Shown piece by piece: positions 45,235 to 56,739 of a DNA stretch of 64,000 nucleotides. The position numbers were made by a program, and so were the translations under genes. Numbering within the stretch: the stretch's first letter is position 1; each line of letters opens with the position of its first letter. The notes beneath the pieces were generated by a model that saw nothing but the letters and a program-made list of their open reading frames with translations, ran no database searches and was not told the origin of the DNA. This stretch comes from Adiantum capillus-veneris (Eukaryota; Streptophyta; Polypodiopsida; Polypodiales; Pteridaceae), in assembly GCA_014529385.2 (NCBI GenBank), contig CM043969.1:27049946-27113945 (forward strand). Direction: 5' to 3'.

Positions 45235-46058
45235 CTACTTTATGCATACTCGGTCAATGCATGGAAAAATTAATGCTGTGCAAGAGAAGGGAACAAGCAA
45301 GATGCTTATTGGCATTCGCCGTCGAGGTTTCCTGCTTTCTTTGCAAGTAACAGCTGTAACTCTACTGCTCTGTTTAATTGTCTTTTTGGCAAGAGGCAAT
45401 TGCTTTGCCGACACTGTTGATGGAGTCGTAGCTGTGTCTAAGGATAGAATTGGCTGGGATGTAATGGCTATGGGCCTTATGGCCTTGGGTTTCCATTGGT
45501 ATTTTGTTGCTGCCGATTTTTGTAGATGGTTTGGCTCTTTTCTGTATGCCACTGGTTTGTCTTTCATCGGCATCCACATATGTCGGTTTCCCTTTTTGAA
45601 ATGCCGCTCTCTGCCTTCCATTGTTGCTTGGTAGTTCCTTTTGCTTTTGCTTTGGTATCCAAATGTTAGTGACATTTGGATTTTGGCTAAGCATTTTCTT
45701 TGGGATCCATATCTGTTTTATGACCTTGGTTTGGGGTTGAACCGTCTGCTTTGTTGGAATCCGTTTGTTACATTGTTGTTTTTCCGCCATTGCATTTCTA
45801 TCCTTCCGCAGCCATACTTGTTTACCTTGTTTTGGTAGCCTAGATTTTTGCATTGTGACTGGTGACTTCATCTGTCTGTAAGTAGTATGGTTGGCTTTTA
45901 CCTGATTTTTGGTCTCGGGTATCATGTTGTTCTTTTACCTGATTTTTGGTCTCGGGTATCATGTTGTTCTTTGATGTTATTTGTGCTTTTGTCTTTGTTT
46001 CCAGTGATTGCATGGCTTGCAGTTGATCATGATGGTATTGCTGAGAAAAAGCTATCAT
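45235..46058 (-). pseudogene. Lys/Gln-rich C-terminal extension of pol, element 4
   Basis: This follows the second protease in the same frame. It has a Gln/His start (FSQQYHHDQLQAM), then several loosely repeated stretches about 25-30 residues apart with a W-hydrophobic-Pro/Arg-Lys core (KQVWLRKD, KQIWIPKK, TNIWIPKQ). A 37-bp direct duplication (45895-45931 and 45932-45968) shifts the frame and splits the ORF. Basic, repetitive sequence suggests nucleic-acid binding, but I do not recognise the domain. Confidence 0.5.
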
Positions 46059-46136
46059 CTGTTGTTCATGTTCATGCTAAATTTTGACCGCCTTTGCTTT
46101 CCAATCTATCTGCACATTATATGCTTTTTGCCAAGG

Positions 46137-46946
46137 TTACCCTAGCATCATTGGGTGTTGTGTGCTTTCATCTGTCACCACATAGAATTTGTGTGGGTAA
46201 ATATATTGATGTATATGTACATGCAATATAGTCCATCCCAATGTTTTCAATGGGTGTGATGTGCTACTTTCTAGCACTTGAGGAGTAGGATGAAGTTGAT
46301 CTGTGACTTTGAGCTGTTGGTATAATCCGTAAGAGATCAAATTTGCTTGAGCACCTGAATCAAGCAAAGCTGTTGATTCAAATTGATTGCTGCCCACTTT
46401 GACTGTAATTATTGGCTCCATTGTTTCCTCCTCCAACATCATCAGTCGAATGGTCTTCATTCTCAATGGTGGTCCACTTTGTTGTTGTTGTCGCAGAAGC
46501 CGTATTTTTGCAATGCGTTCTTGTGCTTCAGCTTGAGCTTCCTCCCGTACTCTCTCTTTTTCCTTCATTCTTTGTTTTCCTTGATGAATTTGTTGGAGCA
46601 TCTCCTGTGTGAGTGGTAGATGATATCTCCTCAGTAGACATCCACTAATCCAGTTTGGCATTTCTTCACCTGCTAATGTAGCAAGTTTGACAACTCCACT
46701 TTGTGATAGATCACTAATCACAAATGGTCCCATCCCTCGCTTTTTAAGTTTCTTGGCATGTTGCTTCAAGGTATAGACAAGCACGTAATCACCTGTTTTG
46801 AACTCTTTGGTACACACATGTTTGTCAAAGAATTCCTTTTGTCTTCTCTTTTTAGCATAGATTAACGCGATAGCTCGTAAGCGGAGTTCATCTAGCTTTT
46901 CAAGATCATCAATCCTTGAAGAGAGCTCATGCCCTGTCCATTCCAA
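46137..46946 (-). pseudogene. Integrase C-terminal domain fused to a second retropepsin, element 4
   Basis: Residues 1-115 are an integrase C-terminal region: KRRQKEFFDKHV, FKTGDYVLVYTLKQH, GPFVISDLSQSG, GCLLRRYHLPLT. A Lys/Glu/Gln-rich helix follows (about 118-160). Residues about 180-269 read as an aspartic protease: FESTALLDSGAQANLIS (catalytic DSG), then KTLGWTILHVHI, then PMMLG, and after a stop the expected Pro-Trp and IDW. Both the DSG box and the MLG box are present. The usual protease is separate at 50349-51332, so the element encodes two. Two stops (near 46137 and 46080) break the end. Confidence 0.8.
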
Positions 46947-47580
46947 GCTTGTTGCTACTCGTAGGGTTGAAATTAAAAACTCTATGGGTAGTATAGCATT
47001 TAGCCCAAAACACCATGTTGTATGGTGTTGTTCCTATTGATGTTTTGTAAGCTACCCTGTATGCCCATAGTATTGAGTGTAGCTGCTGATCCCAATCTGT
47101 TCTTGATTCTAACACTATTTTAGTGAGAACCGTGCATAGTGTTTTATTTGTGGCCTCAGCTTGCCCATTGGCCTGTGGATGGTATGGTGCGGATTTCCTA
47201 TGTATGACCATGAATTCCTCTAGCAGATATTCAATGACTTCATTGACAAAATGTGTTCCACGGTCACTGACAATTTCTATTGGTAACCCGTAACGTACAA
47301 AAACATTCTCATACAAAAATTGTGCCGTGGTGCATGCATCAGCTTTTTGTGTTGCTTTGGCTTCAACCCATTTTGTGAGATAGTCCATAGCCACAATGAT
47401 ATATTGGGTATGGGTGCGATATGCAAGAGGTGATATAGGTCCCACAAAATCAATGCCCCATTTTGCAAATGCTCTCGCTCCCATCATTGGCCGTAATGGC
47501 ATCTCATCTCTTTTTATTGGCATCTTGGTGCGTTGACATGCATCACAATGCTTTACAAACTCTTCAGCATCCATGTGCAA
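46927..47580 (-). pseudogene. Integrase core of element 4
   Basis: Integrase inserts element DNA into the genome. The end of the zinc-binding region (FVKHCDACQR) is followed by the catalytic core with Asp in KWGIDFVGP, Asp in IVSDRGTHF and Glu in ANGQAEATNK, so all three acidic residues are present. It ends in another frame relative to the C-terminal part (overlap at 46927-46946), an indel that breaks the polyprotein. Confidence 0.9.
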
Positions 47581-47599
47581 TGTAGGCCACCAAATTCCT

Positions 47600-47990
47600 G
47601 CGGTTAAGACAATTTTTGCCGTCTTATTGCCCGAAAAATGGCCTCCACTTATTCCGCTATGTGCATGTTCTAGAATCAGCAGGTATTCGCTTTCACTTGC
47701 ACAGATTCTAAGTTGATTGTCCTTTCCCCGCTTATAGAGTTGATTCCCAATTAACTGAAAGTCACGTGCTTCCAGCTCGCTTCCAGCTCTATAGCTTTTT
47801 CCCGTTCTCTTGTGATGTTCTCAGGGAACGTCCTAGTGGTTAAGAAGTCAATTATATATTGACTCCATGCAGGTGCTATGTTTACCTGAAACAAAGTTGC
47901 GTGATCCACTGGGCGTTTGGCACTACATATAGTACAATTGGTCACATAAGAATGTGTATCTGCATACATAGTTGGCCAATAAACCCCTAA
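47600..47990 (-). pseudogene. RNase H-integrase linker, element 4
   Basis: The reading is broken. 47751-47969 has NCTICSAKRPVDHATLFQVN and IAPAWSQYIIDFL. The CxxC with nearby His looks like a metal-binding segment between RNase H and integrase. Stops separate it from both neighbours. Confidence 0.4.
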
Positions 47991-48077
47991 CTATTTCAGT
48001 CTCTGGTGTGTCTTCACTGTTGAACAATGAAATGCACAACCCTGGACATGTGCCTCTTCAAGGTAGCACTCGAATTC

Positions 48078-48617
48078 TTACAGATTTATACATAATCGTA
48101 GGATTAGGTCAGATTCAAGATGATACAACCGTCCTGCTATCAACTGGAAGTTTTTTGTTTGTCGAATTGTTTGCGGTTTGGATTTGCATTCCGTATTATC
48201 AAACTCACTTCCGAAGGAAAGAATGCTAACAATTTCCTGAGACCATTTGGGTACCATTTCAATGTTGAAAAGATAAGCATCTGGTATGTCATCATCTACT
48301 CCTTCAGGAGCTTCCCTGTTGTGTATCCTTGAAAGATGATCTGCTCGCAGATGGGTTTTACCCTTTTTGACCACCACTGTGAAGTGAAACTCTAGCAATA
48401 TAATAAACCAGCATACGATTCTCCCTGTATTGCAAGGTTTATTTACTAGGTACAAAAGAGCTTGATGATCTATGAAGAACACAAATTTGTTTGCAAGCAA
48501 ATAATGCCGAAATTTCTTTACAGCATAAATCATTCCTAACCCTTCCCGCTCGGTGGTTGTGTAGTTCTTCTCTGCACTGTTTAACTGTCGGCTTGCATAG
48601 CAAACCGGAAAAGCCAT
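48078..48617 (-). pseudogene. RNase H of element 4
   Basis: This removes the RNA strand during copying. It reads VCYASRQLNSAEKNYTTTER, LGMIYAVKKFRHYLLANKF, FIDHQALLYLV and LRADHLSRI, the plant Ty3/gypsy RNase H order. The start (Asp-Ala-Ser) lies in the previous ORF, 48581-48829 (VHIDASAYTIG), in a different frame. Confidence 0.88.
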
Positions 48618-48789
48618 TGTTCCGTCTCCAGGGATTGAGCTAGAATACTTCCAATGGTATATGCTGAAGCATCAATGTGCACATGGAATATCTTTTCCCG
48701 ATATGGTGCCTTTAGTACAGGTGCTGATATAAGGTTTTCCTTCAGCTTTTGGAATGAAGTTTCATACTCCTCAGTCCAGTCGAAATTGA

Positions 48790-49496
48790 CTAGCAAACGA
48801 TATAGAGGTTGTGCGATAACCGCATACATATATATGATCTTCGATAATATCCGCAGTGTCCCATGAAGGATTGCACTTGTTTCACATTAGTAGGCCTGGG
48901 CAGGTCTACAATGACTTTGACTTTGTCTAGGTCTATGGTTATGCCATTTCTTGAGACAATGTGTCCTAAGATTCTTCCTTGCTTAACCATAAATACACAC
49001 TTTTCCGGGTTAAGACAGATTTGATATGTCCTGCACTTTTCAAAGACCTTTTGCAAATGGTCCATATGTTCCTCTCGCAGAAGAGAATGTACACACAGGT
49101 CATCCATGTAAATTTCTAAGAATATTCTTAGGTATTCCTTGAATGCGTGAGTCATTAACCTTTGGAAAGTGGCTGGTGCATTAGTTAAGCCAAATGGCAT
49201 AACTCGATGCGCATAAATCCCCATTCTGTAGCAAACGCTGTTTTGTGTTGATCCTCCCTTTCTATTGCCAGTTGGTTGTATCCTGAAAACCCATCCAGAA
49301 AGGAATAATCCCGTTTCCCGGCCACTCGCTCAAGTACATGTTCTGTGATTGGCAAGGGATAATTATCCCTTATGGTTGCTGCATTCACCTTCTTGAGGTT
49401 TACACACACTCGCAGTTTTCCATTCTTTTTTGGAACTACCACAATGGGTGACACCCAATCTGTATGTTCGATTTCATAGATGAATTCAGCTTCCAT
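48790..49496 (-). pseudogene. Reverse transcriptase of element 4
   Basis: The fingers and palm read VVVPKKNGKLRVCVNLKKVN, NYPLPITEHVLER, SFLDGFSGYNQLAIE, then MPFGLTNAPATFQRLM and the catalytic box EIYMDDLCVHS with both aspartates. A frame change at about 49200 lies between the two halves; 48581-48829 continues as connection domain (YRLLVNFDWTEEYETSF). Catalytic residues are intact, so the damage is by indels and not active-site decay. Confidence 0.9.
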
Positions 49497-49539
49497 CAGT
49501 TTATCAATCTCTTCTTTGATTCGTTTAGCAAATGTGTCA

Positions 49540-49941
49540 TTATATGTAAGGACGTTGTTTGCTAGGTTTTGTATCCGATTTCAAAGGAATTGTATGTTGG
49601 GATATCAATGGATCAACTCCTTTGAGGTCTTTGTAGGACCAAGAGAACACATGTTTATACTTCTTGAGGAGTTGTGTTAGCTGTGCTTCCTCCTCAGGCT
49701 CTAAATCGTTAGCTATATAGACCGGCTGAGTCTTTTCACCTGGTTCAACGAGGTCTATCTTTTTTGCATTTTCAGGCCCATCGTAAGATTCTTGGTTGGT
49801 TCTTTCCCTGACTGGTGGTGTCATGATGATGTTTCTGTCCTGGATAGTAAATTTCCGATAGTGTGATGGTACTTTCATGTTCCCCTTTTCTGACTCCTCT
49901 TTACCATCACTATCTTCTTCAGTAGTCCATATCTCTCTCAA
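49540..49941 (-). pseudogene. Protease-RT linker of element 4
   Basis: It contains the conserved pre-RT stretch KYKHVFSWSYKDLKGVDP, then HTIPLKSDTKPSKQRPYI, which normally leads straight into RT. About 400 bp between here and the protease ORF (49942-50348) is broken coding sequence with stops. Confidence 0.8.
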
Positions 49942-50348
49942 AGACCGTTTCAGTTCTTGGTATTTCTGTTTACGCTCCAGTTTGGTCCACTCTTGATATT
50001 TTGTTGTTTCTTTTTTGATCTGTGAGATTCTTGTGATTTTGTTTCGGTTTTAGCTTTTCGTACCTGTTTTATTTCCTCTCGCGTTCGTTCTATTCAATTT
50101 TTTGAGAATTTTCTTGATATTTGATCTTTTACACAATCCTCTGCTTTTACCAACATCAAATAGTGAGTCTTACCTTTTATCCTGGGTATCAGATTCTCTT
50201 TCGCTTTGTTTCCTGCTCGTCTCCTACTATAGCGTTCTTGGCGTCTATGGTGTTGATTAGCAAAATCATAAAACTTGATATTTCATTACCACGCTCACTT
50301 GAGATGTCTGAACACTCATTATCTGCATCATCATTTACTTCCAATTGT

Positions 50349-51332
50349 TCAGAGGAGGTTGTAAAAATCTTCTTGTTCTAGAGGTTCTACCGTCTCTTTT
50401 TCTGGTACAACGCTTACCATGTAATAAGGTAGCACATCATAGCCTTCCTTATCGCAAAATTTTGTTGTTGGACTGTCGGTAATGGTACAAACATCCAATG
50501 TTGCCAGTATGTGTTCCCATTCTAGAGGTTCCAAGGCGTCTTCAGGGAAAGGTTCCGGAATATACTCCTTGTCCTCAATTGCTCTTTCTAAGATGCATTC
50601 CTCTTTTCTTAAGCTTCCACAATGTGAATCTCCGCGCATCCATAGCTCTTTTGGTTGCCCTAACCATGCTGGTAGTTCCAATCCTACTACTGTAGCCGAA
50701 TCAAACTCTTCCAGTGGTGTTTGGTTTACATCTTTGTAACTATGGTCTTTGAGGTGTATTTTAGTTGTTGTCTCGCCATGTTTGAGGTATATGTGGTCAT
50801 AACCCCAATCTTGGACCATCTTCAATTGTCGCATGAATGGTCGTCCCAAGATGATCTCATAATTGTTCTTTTTGTCGAAATCGACTATTGCAAATGTATG
50901 CTCATACTCGATTCCGCACGAAGTGACAATTAATTTTTCTAAGAGTCCTAATGGCTTCTCCATGAACCCATTTGCCAATTGCAGTTTCATTCTGGTAGCT
51001 CTCAAAGCTGGTTTTCCCCATTTTTTCCAGATTTCCTTGGTGGCAATAGCAACCCCCGCTCCAGTGTCAAGAATAGCCTTGGAAACTACTCCTTGGAATT
51101 CTACCGGTAGCGTGGTGTTTCTGTCTTCTCCCTTGCAATATTCTCCAACCTTATTCAATGGTACTGGCCTAGTGTTTAGGTTAGGCCTGTTCAACTCCCT
51201 GATTCCTTCTTGTAGCTTCAAGGTGGGGTCTTTTACTCCAAATTTTTCTAGGCATTTTCCCACTGTGGTCCACATGTTTGGCCTTAACCTTTTGGCCTTA
51301 ACCTTAGGAGTTCTGCTAACGTGATTGTGCAT
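50349..51332 (-). CDS. Protease (first retropepsin) ORF of element 4
   Basis: A 327-codon open frame. Near residue 90 it reads VVSKAILDTGAGVAIATKE, with the catalytic Asp-Thr-Gly; about 85 residues on it reads YEIILGRPFMRQL, the second conserved box. A long C-terminal tail has TLDVC and GYDVLPYYM. Element 3 has the same architecture. The neighbouring gag ends near 51859 in another frame. Confidence 0.85.
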   Translation of the reverse strand: MHNHVSRTPKVKAKRLRPNMWTTVGKCLEKFGVKDPTLKLQEGIRELNRPNLNTRPVPLNKVGEYCKGEDRNTTLPVEFQGVVSKAILDTGAGVAIATKEIWKKWGKPALRATRMKLQLANGFMEKPLGLLEKLIVTSCGIEYEHTFAIVDFDKKNNYEIILGRPFMRQLKMVQDWGYDHIYLKHGETTTKIHLKDHSYKDVNQTPLEEFDSATVVGLELPAWLGQPKELWMRGDSHCGSLRKEECILERAIEDKEYIPEPFPEDALEPLEWEHILATLDVCTITDSPTTKFCDKEGYDVLPYYMVSVVPEKETVEPLEQEDFYNLL

Positions 51333-51858
51333 GCCACCGGGGTGGTTAACAACTCAATCAATCCTTGTGAATCCATCACCTTGTTAGAAGAAAGTCTTTG
51401 AGATGGGATTGCTCTCACTTCCGACTTAGCTTCGTACTCTCCCAAGTAAGAGGGTAAAGTTCTCAAAGAGTCTGGTTGACTGTGCCCCAAACTAATTGAT
51501 CCTTGATCTTCCCCTTGTCAATGTATCTCAAAGTTCATCTACGATCTTGCCTCAAATTCTTGAATAGGAGGTAAGATCACATTCTTTTCTCGTGCTATTC
51601 AGGTGGTTACTCATCCTATTAGCCTCATTGGTGTCACGGATTTTCTTCCACAGATCATCTAGACCGTTACAGTCCTTACCTATTTCTGTCAATATTTTAG
51701 GCTGGAACCCGTCACTTGCCCCATCGGTGGTATTTGGCACTATGATAGGCTCTCCTCTGGACTTGTAATCATTAGCGAGTCTTTCCTTTGTTTCCTCATG
51801 TTTCTCTAAAGTTGGTTGGATAGGGGTTGGAACTGGTGCCTCATGCCAAATTGCAGGT

Positions 51859-53022
51859 TTACCCAGCGGTTCTTCCATCAATGATTTGAGCCGTCTCAAT
51901 CATCTTTTTACACATATCCAACCTCTGTTTTTCTATTTTTGCATATGGATAAGTCATCCACCTTTGCTCCTGGGTTTGGTTCTTTTTAAGTCGAGCTTCA
52001 TAAGCTTTTAGAAGCGCATCCAACTGCTCATTTACCTTGTCTGCCATTACAGATCCTCCTGATCCTGCACTTTTGGGCTCTGCTATTTCCTTGGGTGCTA
52101 TGGCTACTGTGGTGTGTGAGCTTAAGCTAGATAGATCCTCTAACCGCTCCAATCTGTTCTTTGTATGTTGCAACTCCTCGGATAGGGCTGTTTGCTCTCG
52201 TTCTTTCCTGGCTTTCCTACTCGCCTTTCTAGCTTTCCAAGTGCTTCTCTGATTTTTTGTTTCTGAACTTTGGGCATCAGTTTTTGGTTCTTCAACTATG
52301 GGTTCATTCGTCCTTCTTTGGGCTCGGGCTCGTGTTACCGCCTGAATAGGTATGATTGTTTCATTTTCCGATGCTCCACTGGAAGGTACTGTTTCTAACA
52401 TGTTCAAGGTGGTTTTTTCTCCTTTGCTCGGGTTTTTAGGGCAATCAGGAATCAAATGAGTAATTCCATATTCTGGGCAATACGCATTGACTCTAATGAT
52501 TTCATCATGAGGACAGTCTCTCAGCCAATGGTCTCCACCACACTTGTAGCAGGGTCCTTTGGGTTGTTGAGGTGCTCCTTGAGCCCCTCTTTGTTGGTAA
52601 GCATGTCTCTGTCCGCCCCTGCCTCCATTGGCTATGAACATCAGTGTTCGTTCATCTAAGCTATATCTTCCTTCTCCTGCGGCCTGTGCAGCAGTTGATG
52701 GTCCTTGATTCCCTATCATGCTCCATGGTTCTGGCGTCAAGGGTTCTTCCGGTGGATAATAGACAGGGTTTGCCGCATATCCATTGGGATCTTCATAATA
52801 TGCATGCATAGGCACCAAAGCCTTTTCTTCTGATTCAGTTACTGTTGGTGTGTATCTGATACCAACTGGTCGTAATCCTGGTAGGGGTGGTTCTTTCCCC
52901 AACATCGGTTGTGGTCTTTCTATACCTACAAGTCCTGGTAAGTTGCCTGCTTGATATCTAGGCATCGGTGGAACTTGAGGGGAAGCTACTGGAGCTTGGG
53001 GAGCGTCAGGTCTCTCTCTCAC
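51859..53022 (-). pseudogene. gag C-terminal half with zinc knuckles, element 4
   Basis: 387 codons: a Pro-rich start, then CYKCGGDHWLRDC (CX2CX3HX4C) and, about 15 residues later, a degenerate second knuckle with one Cys replaced by Tyr (CPEYGITHLIPDC). A basic KARKASRKARKERE follows, then a coiled coil (LSEELQHTKNRLERLEDL), and it ends with a TYPYAKIEKQRLDMCKKMIE helix. It would bind RNA in the particle. 51552-51899 continues in another frame towards protease. Confidence 0.85.
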
Positions 53023-53094
53023 ATATCCCTTGTTATAATAACATTACTCGGTCCCATGGTTTGTCCATTTTTGTTCAATAGCACACCACTTGGG

Positions 53095-53865
53095 CTATTT
53101 AGCCTGGGGTTTGGCGTACAAGTTGATCTTTTTTAGCACTTCATCTACGAGCTGCTCCTGGTTTACCGCTATTTCTCCTTTCGGTGATGTCTTGGAAGAC
53201 TTGCTTCCACTTTGCTGTGAAGATGAATCATCATCAAGGTCCTTGAACTCCCCTTGTTTGTAGACCGCACAATTGTCCACAAGGTACATAGTCTCCTTGG
53301 TCAACTCATTCAACGTCATGCTCCTCTTCATATGTAAGTCTTTCTGGAGATCTACATTCCTTAGTCCTTGGATGAATATCAGCATAACTCTGGACTGAGT
53401 TGGCAGTCCTTCAACAGGACAGAACTTAACATATCTTTTTGGTCTCAGGGCTGCCTTTCGTACAGATTCTCCATCTTTCTGTTTGAATTTATGGATTTGT
53501 GACACGGTATTATGAGCTATTCCCCTTTGAGAGAATTCCTCAATAAACTCGTCAAAAACTTCCTCCATCGACTCAAAGTCTCTACGCTCCACAGAGTCAA
53601 ACCAAGTGGCAGCATCATCCTCTAGGGTTAGTCCAAACCCTGCAAATTGGGTAGGAAAATCTAACACCTCTTCGGCTCTAATTACACGCACAAAGGCTGC
53701 TACATGATCTCTTGGGTCTCTGTTTCTTGTGTATTTCTTGTTTACCCATTTTTGCACTTGAGAAGGTCTAATTCTGCGATGGTCTACAAAACTCATCATT
53801 GGGTCACCCCATCCAAGTCGATACACCTCCTCAAGCCTTCTGTAATAGGCTGGTTCCTCTCCCAA
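53095..53865 (-). pseudogene. gag capsid domain of element 4
   Basis: 256 codons with the retrotransposon gag domain: HVAAFVRVIRAEEVL, LEDDAATWFDSVE, FIEEFSQRGIAHNTVSQI, then FIQGLRNVDLQKDL. It builds the capsid. A stop after QPQAK-like residues separates it from the knuckle-bearing part. The start here is a track of an open frame, not a proven initiation site; upstream frames at 53874-54242 and 54621-55037 belong to the same gag. Confidence 0.88.
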
Positions 53866-53873
53866 TGGTGCTC

Positions 53874-55037
53874 CTAAGCCATAATTTCTAACGGTTCTCG
53901 CCGGAGGTGGTTCTTCTCTTCGAACTCGTTCGATGGGTGGTCCTCCAGGCTCTGTCGACCCTTGTGTCTTTGGCTTACTCTCTGCTTGATACCTTGAATA
54001 GTGTGGTGGTTCTTACAAATCCCTGAGCCCTCGTGCGGCTTGATAACCATCTCGATTTTGGTATGGTTCCATTGTTGCACTCTGTCAAAGCCATGCCTGT
54101 AATGATGGCTGGTTTGCTGGTTGGTCTTGGTTGTTGAATGCTTGCGGTCGGGTGGAATGTGAGGTAGTGTCATATTAATCTGAAAAAGGATTCGTTGACT
54201 TGCTTGGGGTGTGGGCGGCTCTTGGCACTTCCTCAGGGGCATATGCTGATGCTCCTGGACCTGTTGCTCTCTCTACTTCCTCTGGGAGAATACGTTGGTA
54301 TTCTCGCCCGTATCTATCAACAAAAACTATGCCTTTCCCCATAGCAGTCTCATAAGAGAATAAGTAAAGAACATTGTCTTTGCTTAATTCGTTTACGTAT
54401 GGTTCTTTGCTGTGAAAGTAAGAGACTATACCCTCACTCTCATGCTTGTAGACTATACCCTGGTTGTTTTCTTATCATACATAAAAATAGCTCTGTGCCG
54501 ATCAATGTTCGGTGGCGGTTCTTGAGTTTCTGAAACCATTTCCCCTTTCACCACGTTATCTCCATATCTGTTGTAGTCTTCAGGTTTACTAACTATTAAA
54601 TAGTGGTTCCCCTTTTCGTCTCAGAATATATCTCCATCATCATACACTCGGATTATCTCCAATCTTTGAGCTGGCCTCTCTTTGATACAAATGCACTTGT
54701 GGCCTCGATAGTCAGAATAGACTAGGTCTCGTCTCGAGTTTGTTCCCTCCAAGAAGATCACCGTGAGCTTGGAATCACTCAAAGGATTTTGGGAGGTGCT
54801 TCCTCCTCGCATAGGTCCATCATAGGTGAAACCTCCTGGCTGTTGACTACCCATCATGAAGAAAGATCTGTATGACGAAGTGTCAGTATCACTACCTTCC
54901 TCAATAATCGGTGCTAGCGGATCTAGCCTTGCCTGAGTTACACTCTCTTCGGTGGACACTAAGCTACCTTGGTCACCTGCCACCTTTTGGTCTCTAATAA
55001 TGTATCTTCCTGATCTTAAATTCATCAAACTTATCAA
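53874..55037 (-). pseudogene. gag N-terminal region of element 4, broken
   Basis: 54621-55037 opens with MISLMNLRSGRYII, like the start of many plant Athila/Tat gag proteins, then an acidic stretch (IIEEGSDTDTSSY) and QQPGGFTYDGPMRGG. The reading breaks between 54620 and 54242, and 53874-54242 is basic sequence without clear domains. The likely gag start is the Met at 55037 or the second Met four codons on. Confidence 0.6.
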
Positions 55038-55448
55038 TGCAATTTATCACAAATTCAACCACTCACCTGGCAATGGGTCAGTTTTTGCACAACTTCTTGC
55101 TTTGTTGCTGAATATACATGTACAGAAGCGTTTAAATTTCGGCAATTGAATCAAAGAATTTATCTGCTAGAGGTTATCTTAGTAATGATTGGTATAATTG
55201 GAGAGTTAATCTCAACCACTTATGTATTTTATACACTGCTGATGTTCTGGATTAGGTTTGCTAATCTGAAACAGTACCTTCCCTCTGATGTTGGTCAATT
55301 TACGCGAAAAAGTATGAATTCAGTCTTTGTTTCTTCAAATGGGCAAACAAGGTCCAAATTCACTTCTGAAAGAAGTTCTGGAACCCTTAAGCCAAATGGA
55401 ATCTCAGTGTCTATGCCAGGTCAATTTTCTTTGCAGTATGTCCCAATA

Positions 55449-56188
55449 GACATCCTACACATAGGATGTCTTCTGCTGTGTTTTGCCTGGATTTTTGCAC
55501 TGTTGTTTCCTCTTGTTGTGCTGAGCTTACAACTGCTTTTACTTTTTGATTTGGACACCTATTAGCTTGTCAATGAGTCAAAAATCTATTCCGATGGCCT
55601 GTGATGGTTTTGATCAGTCTAATCAACTCCAAATTGGACCAAAATTGACTAGGAGGCTTGCCTTAGGCTATATAACACCTTACTATGCTCAAAGTCAAAG
55701 TCTGGCTTCATTTTCTTGCATTAGACATCCTATGCGTAGGATGTCTTTTTGGCCTGTTTGACCCCAGATTTGTCCCACAGCTTCCCTTTGATGTCAGTAA
55801 CCCAGTGGTATGCTTAGATTTTGGTTTGGATGTCAAAAGTCCCAAATTTCAGATGTTTTTGTTTTTCCAGTCAAAAGTGCTAAAGTCCGCTTTGAACCCA
55901 ATTTTCTTATCCAAATGAGGTGAAACCCCTTTCAGTCAACTCAATATATCATGCAAGACAGGCTCATGCAACCATCTTATGGTTTTGGTCTCAAATTAAT
56001 ATTTTGGCACTATTTGGGTAGGATGTCTAGCAATTTCAGTCTATCTGGCCTTATTCTGTCAAGATATGGCCAAATTTCCACTTTCCAGTTGAAATTAGGA
56101 TAAACCCTACCTTCTGAACACACTGGTCAACTCAAAATCCCAAAATTCCTCCCAGATTGGCCTATAGACATCCTACGCGTAGGATGTC
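55449..56188. repeat. Palindrome array in the leader of element 4
   Basis: The same palindrome family as at 42652-43527 occurs at 55449, 55724 and 56167, with a half copy ending at 56027 (implied start 56006). Spacings are 275, 282 and 161 bp. A further half copy ends at 57101 inside the LTR. So both untranslated regions of this element carry it. Confidence 0.85.
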
Positions 56189-56722
56189 TCCTGGCTTAAA
56201 ATTAAAGTTTTTTCTGACAGGAATGCTCCTGATGCTCTGTAGATATATCAGAAACATTCACAGTAACTTTTGGACTTCAATTAGGCTTTCAACCACACTT
56301 TTGCGTCTTTTTTCTTCTTTTACAAACTTGTAATGATTCTACCAAGCAAGTGTACATGCATGAAATGCTCTAGATCCTGAATCATGATGTCCTACTTACT
56401 CTACTCCTACCTATCATGAAGAAATGGTGATGATGGTGTTTTTGGTTGCTTTTTGGCCTCTCCGGACTCTCAAGCTCTCCTCTCACCGCTTCTACCACTC
56501 CGACTCCTACTCTAGAACTTGACTACTACCTAAAACTACCTAAGTCAACCTCGTATACCTAAGTCGAAGGATCTAGGCCAAACACACGTTTCCTAGACTC
56601 CCTCTAAGACCTAGAGAGTCCTCCACCCTCTGATCCTATCTAAATGTAAAACGAGACTCTTGGCAAGCCAAAAATCCCAATCCTCAAGGATTAATGTCGA
56701 TCACCTACCTAAGGTTTTCGTC

Positions 56723-56739
56723 CCCGGCAGCGGCGCCAA
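56723..56739 (-). other. tRNA-Asp-type primer-binding site, element 4
   Basis: The minus strand next to the LTR reads TTGGCGCCGCTGCCGGG. The site known from Athila and Calypso elements is TTGGCGCCGTTGCCGGG, one base different. Confidence 0.85.

Noticed and set aside
45206-45634. 142-codon plus-strand frame with hydrophobic segments
   Set aside because: It lies opposite the Lys/Gln-rich pol extension, which has protein-like repeats in the sense direction; the hydrophobicity is the complement of Lys/Gln codons.
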